Virus record (IMG/VR): IMGVR_UViG_3300032240_000387
Span: 1 to 22,473 of that record
Strand: one strand, 5' to 3'
DNA length: 22,473 nt
Source of the DNA: a virus
This document shows, one piece after another, positions 6,458 to 14,200 of this stretch (its first letter is position 1; every line of letters begins with the position of its first letter). A program made the translations under genes and the position numbers. The notes under the pieces were generated by a model. It did no database searches. It saw only the letters and a list, made by a program, of their open reading frames with translations, and had not been told where the DNA came from.

Positions 6458-6861
6458 GTGATAATATTAAGTTAGATGAGATTGTACAAACTTACTTGAC
6501 AATACGTGGTCAACGTGAGAACATAGCAAGAGAGTTTGAGCTACAAGACGCTGAGTTAAAAGCAGAACAAGCTCAACTAGAACAAGTGCTATTACAGCAG
6601 TGTAATGAAATGAACGCCGAGACAATACGTACAGGCGTAGGCACAGTAGTTAAGACATTAAAAGAAAGTTATATATGTAGTGATTGGGACGGCCTTAAGT
6701 CTTTCATCATGGAAAACGGATTGATTGAGTTAATGCAACAACGATTACATAATACTAATCTTAAAGAGTACTTAGCTAATCATGATGGCGAAGGTATGCC
6801 ACCAGGAGTTAGTTCATTTAGAGAATATAGTATTGTAGTTAAGAAACCTAGTAAATCTTAA
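6454..6861 (+). CDS. Coiled-coil phage protein of the replication cluster (135 aa), unknown function
   Basis: ATG overlaps the helicase stop (ATGA) and has a strong GAGAGGAG site eight bases upstream. Residues about 20-50 form a predicted coiled coil rich in Glu, Gln, Ala and Leu. The rest is a small globular part with G-V-G-T-V-V-K, an S-D-W-D-G-L-K-S-F-I helix, an R-L-H-N-T-N-L-K-E-Y helix and an M-P-P-G-V turn before a final basic strand. The layout, a helical hairpin followed by a short domain ending in basic residues, is seen in many short phage proteins next to recombination or replication genes. It partly recalls Gam-type host-nuclease inhibitors, but I see no specific match. Co-translation with the SNF2 helicase suggests they act in the same process. 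Confidence 0.82.
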   Translation: MSDNIKLDEIVQTYLTIRGQRENIAREFELQDAELKAEQAQLEQVLLQQCNEMNAETIRTGVGTVVKTLKESYICSDWDGLKSFIMENGLIELMQQRLHNTNLKEYLANHDGEGMPPGVSSFREYSIVVKKPSKS

Positions 6862-6871
6862 GGAGTAAATT

Positions 6872-7768
6872 ATGAGTAACGAATTAGCAATATTAATGCA
6901 ACAAAATCCAGCCCTTCTTCAAACAGGGTTAGACGCAGATACACTAGCAGTAGCTGGTGGTGGTGGTAACAATGTCACTAAACGTATCTCAATCAAAGGC
7001 GGTGTATTCCGTAAGTATGCGGGTGGTGAAGAAGTTGGTACGATTGAAGACCGTTCAATGAATGTAGTCTTTATCCGTATGGCTCACAATGCATCAAGAA
7101 TGTATTACGCATCATCATATAAAGACGGCGAGAAGATTGTACCTACATGTTGGTCTACTGATTCCCGTACGCCTGATGCAGATGTAGCAAATCCTCCAGC
7201 AAGTTCATGTGACCAATGTCCATACAGTGTTAAGAATTCTGTAGCGGGTAATGGCTCAGCATGTCGACTATCATGGAGAACCGCAGTCACAGTACCTGGT
7301 GATCCAAGTAATGACATTTATCAATTAGTATTACCCTCAACATCATGTTGGCAAAAAGAAGATAATGGTAAGTGGGGTTTCAGACCTTATGTACAAATGC
7401 TAGCTAATAATAATATTGGTGCAAGTAAGATTGTTACTAAGATGCAATTTGATACTAAGTCACCTACACCTAAACTATTATTCTCGCCTGTCGGTGTATT
7501 AACACCCGAGCAATTAACTGAAGTAGAGAGACAAGCTAAGTCTCAAACAGCTGATAATTATATTAAGTTAACTGTGTATAAACCTAAGGAAGAAGGCGAA
7601 GCACCTCAAGCAGTTGCTCAACCTACCCCTGCTCCGCAGGCATCAGCACCAAGTGATGTGCAATCTGACGTAGCAATTGATCAACCTACATTAAGAGCTG
7701 AACCTGCCCCAATACAGAAGCCTAATGATGTAAGTTCAATTGTTAAAAAATGGTCAGTTAAAACTTAA
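6872..7768 (+). CDS. Putative single-stranded DNA-binding-like protein with a four-cysteine zinc site
   Basis: A 298-residue protein preceded by AAGGAG. The N-terminal 90 residues are beta-rich (I-S-I-K-G-G-V-F-R-K, M-N-V-V-F-I-R). They lead to a zinc-finger-like set C93-x19-C113-x2-C116-x14-C131, with S-C-D-Q-C-P and A-C-R-L-S-W-R around the metal ligands. After a central globular part comes a Pro/Ala/Gln-rich linker (about 235-285) and a short basic tail ending in K-K-W-S-V-K-T. I recall this C-x-S, C-x2-C-P, A-C-R arrangement from phage proteins next to primases and polymerases, where an SSB role has been proposed. No other SSB gene is visible in the replication arm. The tail is not acidic, unlike classic SSB or T7 gp2.5, so the assignment is only moderate. 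Confidence 0.6.
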   Translation: MSNELAILMQQNPALLQTGLDADTLAVAGGGGNNVTKRISIKGGVFRKYAGGEEVGTIEDRSMNVVFIRMAHNASRMYYASSYKDGEKIVPTCWSTDSRTPDADVANPPASSCDQCPYSVKNSVAGNGSACRLSWRTAVTVPGDPSNDIYQLVLPSTSCWQKEDNGKWGFRPYVQMLANNNIGASKIVTKMQFDTKSPTPKLLFSPVGVLTPEQLTEVERQAKSQTADNYIKLTVYKPKEEGEAPQAVAQPTPAPQASAPSDVQSDVAIDQPTLRAEPAPIQKPNDVSSIVKKWSVKT

Positions 7769-7776
7769 GGATAATC

Positions 7777-8088
7777 ATGGCTAAGTGTTATAGCGAAAAA
7801 TTCTTACTTAGTTTAAGTAGCCTTAACTCAAAAAGACTAGGTGTGCAGTTTGGCAAGCAGTGTGTAAAAGCCAACTTGCCACCTGGTATGATTGCAGATT
7901 TATTAGGTGTGTCTCGTCAGTCAATTCATAATTGGTTCAGGGGAGGACCTGTACGAGAAAAGAATATAGATAAAATAGAAAAGTTCATGGATATTATTAA
8001 TACATATTTAGAGGCAGGAGAATTGCCCGTGTCAAGTACTGTTGATGCAAAAATATTTATTGATGCTAAAGTGATCGACAAACTATAA
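7777..8088 (+). CDS. HTH transcriptional regulator (Cro/XRE-like), 103 aa
   Basis: A small DNA-binding protein with a helix-turn-helix at about residues 36-55 (M-I-A-D-L-L-G-V-S-R-Q-S-I-H-N-W-F). The V-S-R-Q-S sequence starts the recognition helix. Before it, R-L-G-V-Q-F-G-K-Q-C-V-K-A-N-L forms the first helix typical of a widespread group of phage regulators. The C-terminal 45 residues may mediate dimerisation. ATG has AAGGAT eight bases upstream, and the gene follows the zinc protein by eight bases. Palindromes in the two intergenic gaps (4826-4842 and 8132-8147) are the obvious candidate operators, the second lying just downstream of this gene. Whether it represses early genes or acts as a lysis/lysogeny switch cannot be told from the sequence. 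Confidence 0.85.
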   Translation: MAKCYSEKFLLSLSSLNSKRLGVQFGKQCVKANLPPGMIADLLGVSRQSIHNWFRGGPVREKNIDKIEKFMDIINTYLEAGELPVSSTVDAKIFIDAKVIDKL

Positions 8089-8107
8089 AAACGTAGTAGA
8101 ATAGAAT
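8075..8107 (+). promoter_or_regulatory. Candidate promoter for the primase-helicase gene
   Basis: TCGACA (8075-8080), a 16-base spacer and TAGAAT (8097-8102) give five of six matches in each hexamer. A second TAGAAT follows at 8102-8107. The -35 lies inside the end of the HTH gene. A transcript would begin near 8110 and carry the palindrome at 8132-8147 in its leader. Confidence 0.42.
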
Positions 8108-8131
8108 CCTCCCTAGTGGTAATTAGAAAAA

Positions 8132-8147
8132 CGCATAATTTTATGCG
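8132..8147. repeat. Perfect palindrome CGCATAA-TT-TTATGCG
   Basis: Seven-base arms separated by two bases, located in the 96-base gap between the HTH regulator and the primase gene. The symmetry and size suit a dimeric repressor operator. It has no T-run after it, so it is unlikely to be a terminator. Confidence 0.6.
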
Positions 8148-8184
8148 GCGGGATACTGTTGACTAAAAATTTAGGAAACTGCAA

Positions 8185-11031
8185 ATGATGAAAGAATTTT
8201 ATAAGAAAGCTTTGCCATCTACAGGCGTTTATTGTGTAGCTACGATTGATCCAATAGCTAAAATAACCAAACATAAATTCGTAGAAAATGTTGATGAGCT
8301 CGCAGAGTTTATTGAGTCAAAGAAGAATACACCTACCAACATCTTTGTTGCACTGAGTTCATTCAATGGGTACAGTCGTAAAGCCGATGAGGCTAAATCT
8401 GTTAGGTCTTTCTTTGTTGATCTTGATGTAGGCGACGGTAAAGGCTACGCATCTAAAGAAGAAGCAGTCCAAGCGATTGACCAATTCGTACTAGAAAATA
8501 ATTTACCCCCTCCTGTTAAAATAGACTCGGGAACTGGTATCCATTCTTATTGGCTTTTTGACAGAGATATTCCCGCAACTGAGTGGAAACCCTACGCAGA
8601 AAAATTTAAAGAGTTTTGCTTAAGTCATGGCTTAAACATAGACCCGGTAGTCACCGCTGACCTAGCACGCATCTTACGTTGTCCTGATACATTCAATCAA
8701 AAGACTATGCCCCCATCACCTACTAAAGTTATAGGGGTAGACTTACCTATCTATATATTTGATGAGTTTAAAGAGTTCTTAGGTAGTCTTGAACCTAGTC
8801 TTGCAGATATATTACAGGCCGCACCCAAAGGACTTAGCGAAGATCAACGTAAAGCATTGAAGCTAGATAACTTTGAATCTAATTTTGAAAAGATTGTACA
8901 AACAAAATCTTGTGCACAGATTAACTTCATTATGGATAATGTTAAAATCCTACAAGAACCCTTATGGTATTCAGGTTTATCTATAGCGCAACATTGTGAA
9001 GACAGGGAAACTGCTATTCACTTAATCTCAAAGGACTATCCAAACTATAATGAAAAAGAAACTAATAGAAAAGCGCAAGCCACACAAGGCATGCCACACT
9101 CTTGCGAGACTTTTAATAATGTCAATCCTGGGATATGTACTGGCTGTCCTAGTCGCGGTAAAATTACTAACCCTCTTGCACTTGGAAAAATATTTAAAAT
9201 AGCTGTCGAAGATCCGATCAAACCATTAGATCAATCAATGTCAGTTAAGACTATTGAGCATATTAAAGAACATGCAGAAGTAGTCACTCGGGGTTTATCA
9301 TCGTTGCCCGAGGCTCTCTATCCGTTCGTATATGGTAAGGAAGGCGGTATTTATTGTATGCCTGCCCCCAAATATGATACAGATGGTGTGCCTATTCCTG
9401 GTGATCCAATATTAGTAACATTGTATGACCTATTCCCATTGAAGAGGATTTATAGTCCCGCAGATGGAGATTGTTTGTTAATGAAAGCGATATTGCCAAA
9501 TGACCCTGAACGTGAGTTTTTACTCCCTATGAGCAGAGTTTATGCGGTAGAGGATTTAAAAAAGATTATTGCGTCTCAGGGTGTTTTATTTAATACAGAT
9601 GCCAAAGGAGGCCAATATCTTATGAATTACATAGTTAAATGGGGTCACTACCTCACAAATAAAAATGCCGCAGAAATTATGCGTATGCAAATGGGTTGGA
9701 CGCCCAATCAAGAATCCTTTGTAGTCGGAGAGTCAGAGCTACTACGAGATGGTAAAGAAGTTACATCACCTACCTCGCCTCTATGTAAGAGTATAGCTAA
9801 ACACTTAACGCCTGCAGGTTCTTATGAAGCATGGAAAGAAGCCGCCAATAAACTTAGTAAACCTAGTCTTGAACTACATGCGTTTACTTTGTTAACAGGG
9901 TTTGGCTCAATCCTTATGAATAAAACTTCGACATCAGGAGTTACTATATCTTTAACAGGTGAATCAGGTGCAGCTAAGACAGGTGCGCTATATAGTTGTC
10001 TCTCAGTTTGGGGTAACCCAAAAGACCTATCGGTACTAGAAGCTACATCAAATGGTATGACAGGACGGTATCTAGGGCTACACAATATCCCATTTGGTTT
10101 AGATGAGGTAGGTAACATTATTCCTAAAGACTTATCTCAGTTAATCCACAAGATTTCACAAGGTAAATCTAAAATCCGTATGCAAGCATCAGTCAATGCA
10201 GAACGAGATCACGAGATGTCAGCTAGTTTGATTGCTATATTTACTTCTAACCAGAGTATGTATGACAAACTAAGTATACTTAAAAAAGATCCGAATGGTG
10301 AAGTTGCTAGGTTAATTGAGTTTGCAGTTCGTAAACCACAAGCATTCCTCGACGAGCCTACACTTGGTAAAGAAATCTTTGATAAGTTTAGATTCAATTA
10401 TGGCTGGGCTGGACGTGAGTTTATCTTTGCTTTGTATAAACAAAGTGATGACCAAGTTCAAAAGATGATGGATAAATGGGTTGACCAATTTAGAAAAGAC
10501 TTTGGCGAAGATACAGCTTATCGATTCTATGAGAACTTAATTGCAGCTACGATGACTGCGGGTGAAATAGCAGTTAATGCGGGCATAGTTAGTTTTGATT
10601 TAAAAAAGATCTATAACAGAATTGTCGGCGAAATGGTAGCTATACGCGATAACGTAGTTAAGGTTAATGTAATTGATTATGAAGCTCTTATTGGTGAATT
10701 TATTAATACTCATCAAACAGGTATTCTTGCGTTTAAAGATAATAAGATTTCAATGGAACCTCGTTCACCGTTAGTTATTCGTGCTGAACTTGATACTCAC
10801 ATGATCTATATATCTAAGCCTGAGTTTAGAAAACACTTAGCAGAGAACCAAGTAAGTACAAGAGAGTTCTTATATCAAATGAAACAGGCAGGCATAGAAG
10901 TTATTGAGAAGCGTAAGAAGATGGGTACAGGTTGGAAAGATGCGACAGGTACAGTTAACATTGAGACTTATGTTATTAATACAACTAAACTTACAAGCAA
11001 GTCATTAGGAGCCGCACCTGAGCTTGTATAA
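8185..11031 (+). CDS. Primase-helicase: AEP (PrimPol-type) primase fused to DUF927-like helicase
   Basis: A 948-residue replication protein. The N-terminal archaeo-eukaryotic primase domain has D79-L-D81 (metal ligands), S115-G-T-G-I-H120 (nucleotide binding) and D159-L-A-R162-x2-R165-C-P with a following D-T-F-N-Q-K. A linking domain around 240-330 carries E-P-L-W-Y and a possible zinc site H305/C307/C318/C321 before R-G-K-I-T-N-P. The C-terminal helicase-like ATPase has a P-loop G592-E-S-G-A-A-K598-T599 and Walker B F-G-L-D640-E641. A W-G-N-P segment and an S-x-E-A-T-S-N-G-M-T stretch are typical of DUF927 phage/plasmid helicases. It very likely makes primers and unwinds DNA for the PolA enzyme, so no DnaG or DnaB is needed. 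ATG 8185 is chosen over ATG 8188 because AGGAA lies seven bases upstream. Residue 597 is Ala where a Walker A normally has Gly. Confidence 0.9.
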   Translation: MMKEFYKKALPSTGVYCVATIDPIAKITKHKFVENVDELAEFIESKKNTPTNIFVALSSFNGYSRKADEAKSVRSFFVDLDVGDGKGYASKEEAVQAIDQFVLENNLPPPVKIDSGTGIHSYWLFDRDIPATEWKPYAEKFKEFCLSHGLNIDPVVTADLARILRCPDTFNQKTMPPSPTKVIGVDLPIYIFDEFKEFLGSLEPSLADILQAAPKGLSEDQRKALKLDNFESNFEKIVQTKSCAQINFIMDNVKILQEPLWYSGLSIAQHCEDRETAIHLISKDYPNYNEKETNRKAQATQGMPHSCETFNNVNPGICTGCPSRGKITNPLALGKIFKIAVEDPIKPLDQSMSVKTIEHIKEHAEVVTRGLSSLPEALYPFVYGKEGGIYCMPAPKYDTDGVPIPGDPILVTLYDLFPLKRIYSPADGDCLLMKAILPNDPEREFLLPMSRVYAVEDLKKIIASQGVLFNTDAKGGQYLMNYIVKWGHYLTNKNAAEIMRMQMGWTPNQESFVVGESELLRDGKEVTSPTSPLCKSIAKHLTPAGSYEAWKEAANKLSKPSLELHAFTLLTGFGSILMNKTSTSGVTISLTGESGAAKTGALYSCLSVWGNPKDLSVLEATSNGMTGRYLGLHNIPFGLDEVGNIIPKDLSQLIHKISQGKSKIRMQASVNAERDHEMSASLIAIFTSNQSMYDKLSILKKDPNGEVARLIEFAVRKPQAFLDEPTLGKEIFDKFRFNYGWAGREFIFALYKQSDDQVQKMMDKWVDQFRKDFGEDTAYRFYENLIAATMTAGEIAVNAGIVSFDLKKIYNRIVGEMVAIRDNVVKVNVIDYEALIGEFINTHQTGILAFKDNKISMEPRSPLVIRAELDTHMIYISKPEFRKHLAENQVSTREFLYQMKQAGIEVIEKRKKMGTGWKDATGTVNIETYVINTTKLTSKSLGAAPELV

Positions 11032-11218
11032 CGAAATAGAATGGGTGTTTCCGTTTGAGGGAATGGGTATCGGGGATAGTTTTTTTATTCCTACACTTAA
11101 ACCCTCACCACTCATTTATGCGATTGAAATGGGATCAAAACGAGCGGGTGTTAAGATCAGGGCATTTACAACAATGAAGGATGGTTGTTTAGGTGTAAGA
11201 TGTTGGCGGTTAGCCTAG
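11024..11218 (+). CDS. Small conserved-type phage protein (64 aa), end of replication arm
   Basis: It begins at TTG 11024 inside the end of the primase gene, with AGGAG at 11007-11011. The product has the pattern W-V-F-P-F-E-G-M-G-I-G-D-S-F-F-I-P near the start and G-V-R-C-W-R-L at the end, with basic residues between. I recognise this F-P-F-E...G-D-S-F...G-V-R-x-W-R layout from short proteins common in phage replication regions, where it occurs as a stand-alone ORF. It is probably a small beta-rich DNA- or protein-binding unit, but no function is established to my knowledge. Its TAG stop lies in the same CTAG as the stop of the opposing 1742-residue gene. The TTG start is less certain than the frame. 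Confidence 0.75.
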   Translation: MYNEIEWVFPFEGMGIGDSFFIPTLKPSPLIYAIEMGSKRAGVKIRAFTTMKDGCLGVRCWRLA

Positions 11219-14200
11219 TCTTGTAATTCAATTGCTTTACGATGAAGCTCTCTTACATTACTCAACAATCTAGTTTCATTAGCATTAAGATCATCTAATA
11301 TTGCACGTTTTTCTTCTGCTGATTTATTACTATTTAAAATAGCTTTTTTAACATCCCGCATTTTATTTACTTGATTGTGAAGTGCATTAATTGCAGGCGC
11401 TACACCTAAATAACCTTTATTCTTTTCTACATATTCTTTTAAAGCTTCGGGATCACCTTCTTGTTTTAATGCATTCATAGTAGATTTTATTTGTGTTACT
11501 TTATCATAGAGTTCAAAGAAATCACTTCTAGCACCTGTTGCATGTTGATTTTGTAACATAGTACCAATGAATAAAGTATCATTAATAGTAGGCGCAGGTC
11601 TATCATCAGATAAATAGTTAGTCATCTGAGCAATTGTTGAGCCCATATAACCTCCATATCCTTTGATGATATGATCAATTTTAATAGGGGAATAGTTAAG
11701 TGCTTCACCAATTACTTTAGCTATCTCTGATGTTTTTTCTGTATATTGATAGGCAGGTTCTTTCATTTCTTGGCCACGACTTACTACAGGTAATCCAGAG
11801 AATAAATCAAAGTTAGTATAGTTTTCTGCCAACGGTCTAGCAATTGTAGGTACAGGCGCAAATCCAGCTGTAATTTCCCACATCTTGCGAAGCGTAGCAC
11901 CGATTACTGCAGAATCTTCTACGTCAGCACCAGGCGCATTTAATACCCAAGCTCTAGTACTACGTTCAATAGCTACTTTAATAGGTCTTAATTCTTGCGG
12001 CACAGGAACTCGAGCGCCACCTAAGAAAAAGTTATTATCTTGTTGATCATCACTTTGATTTTCGTAATCATCATCGCCACTCATAAAGGCTGCATACATA
12101 GCAGTAAATGCTGCATATTTAGCAAGTCTCCATGCTAATGCTTTCTTACCTTGTGCTTTTGATATACCACCTATACGGCCACGAGCTGCAGCAATGTCAC
12201 GAGCTAAACCTTGAATTGGAGGATTAACGAACGGCATCATGCGACGTAAATAAGCTAATGATCTTGATGTACCTGTTTGTTGATATGGCATATATTGATG
12301 TGCACGAACCGCTGCATAATCTTGCGCAGTTTCTAAGTCCATGCCTTGTTGAGTTAATTCTTCAATAGCATTTTTATAAATAGCTTCGCGTGCACCTAAG
12401 TCAGAACCTTGTGCCATACGTTCAAGAACAAACGCATATTTTTTCCAGCCTGTCTTATCTTTGCCTTTATACATATCAATTAAATCTTGAGAATCTAAAA
12501 TATCTTTTTGTCCAATAATACCATAACGATTTAATAATTCAGCATTAGGTGTACGATCAGAACTAAATTGATTTTTAGCAATAGATATCCACGTATCTTT
12601 AATATTTTTAGCAAACCCTGCTTTATTACCTGATACGAATGTTGCACGAACAGGATCTTCCCATGCTTGGTTCCATACGAATTGAGGCATCATAGTAATA
12701 CCATGACGTAAGCCAGATACTGGGAATTTCATTAGATCCCATACTGCGCCAGTAATTACAGGTGATGAAGCAAAAGCTGCCATATCATTAGCATCTCTAA
12801 CTACGAAGTCTTTAGGCATTCCATCTATATTAACATTAACATAATTAACTGCTTTTTTCTCTACGTCAGTAAGAGGTCTATCCATCCACTTACCTTCACC
12901 TAATTGTTGAAGCATATCAGCTGTATGTTTAGCTGCATTATTTTTAATACCCCGCTGCATCATCCATGACATATTGGCCATATAGTTATCTATAGGATCA
13001 GCAGCTGCACGTTTAGAACCTAGCAGTCTATATTCTTTAGCTGCACCTAATAACCCACCCACTTTAGTAAATGGTTTAGCTTCAAATGCTTCCATCTCTT
13101 CTTCGGGTATACGATATAAAGCAACGTATTCAGCGCGATCAAGATAGCGTTGAGCTTTTTCTCTTGTATAAAGACCTGTCTTAACCATAAAGTCTAATAA
13201 ATCTTTTCTTTGAACATTACGCATTTCACGCAATTTAGCTAGCTCGGCACCATAACGTCTCCAGGCTTCTTTAGCTGTACGTTTATCTGATTCAGTCCAT
13301 TCATCAATATTTATTTTTTCATCTGCGCCAACAGTATCATTATATTTAGCTAGTTCATCATATCGGGGACCATACCAACCTGCGGTAAGCATATCGTAAG
13401 CTAATTCTTTTGAACCTAAATCTTCTGTAGCTCTACCTAATAAGTCATACCACCCATTAGAAATATCAAGCATACTAACTTTAAAATCACCTGTGCTTCT
13501 ATCAGCAATAACCATACCGCTCTTACGAACATCTAATCTACCTAAATATAAACCTGCTTGTGATATAGATTGACCATTAGTTGCTTGTAAATTAATAAGG
13601 TCACCTCGAATTTTACCGCCATTTAATAAATCTACTTCTGGTAAATTTGCATCAATCCCTTTTCGTTCTAAACTATATCTACCGCCAACAATCTTATTGC
13701 CTAGCCAATCGCCCCATTTACGCCATTGGTTATTATCACTACTCCAAACATCACCAATTTTTTCCCAAGCTGATTTAGTTTCTTCTTCAAGATATTTAAG
13801 TGGCGTGCCATCAGGTCTTGTTAATCCTTCAGGTGCTTGTCTAGCTTCTAACACTTGTCTAGGTGTAGTAGTTACTTCAGGTCCTGTCATAAATTGAGGA
13901 CTTAATAATAAAATCTCGTCTAATAAACTGTGTGCATTATCCGAAACGCCAAACATAGATTTAATTAAGTTTACAAAATCAGACCATAAAGTTTCAATTT
14001 TGCCTTTAGCTGGTTTAAGACCTAATACACCTTGTTGATTTTGTAAAAATTGTTTTAGATCAGGACTAGTTTCAGCTTCAGAAAAGAATTCTTTAATATT
14101 ATTTTGTGCATAGAAGCCCCTATTCTTTTTAGCTGCAGCTTGATTAAATGCTTCAAATAATCTAACAGCTTTTTTACCTAAAGGAGTAATGCCCGTTGGT

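Noticed and set aside
8132-8155. Palindrome as a rho-independent terminator
   Set aside because: The stem is short, the sequence after it is GC-containing (GCGGG) and there is no T-run.
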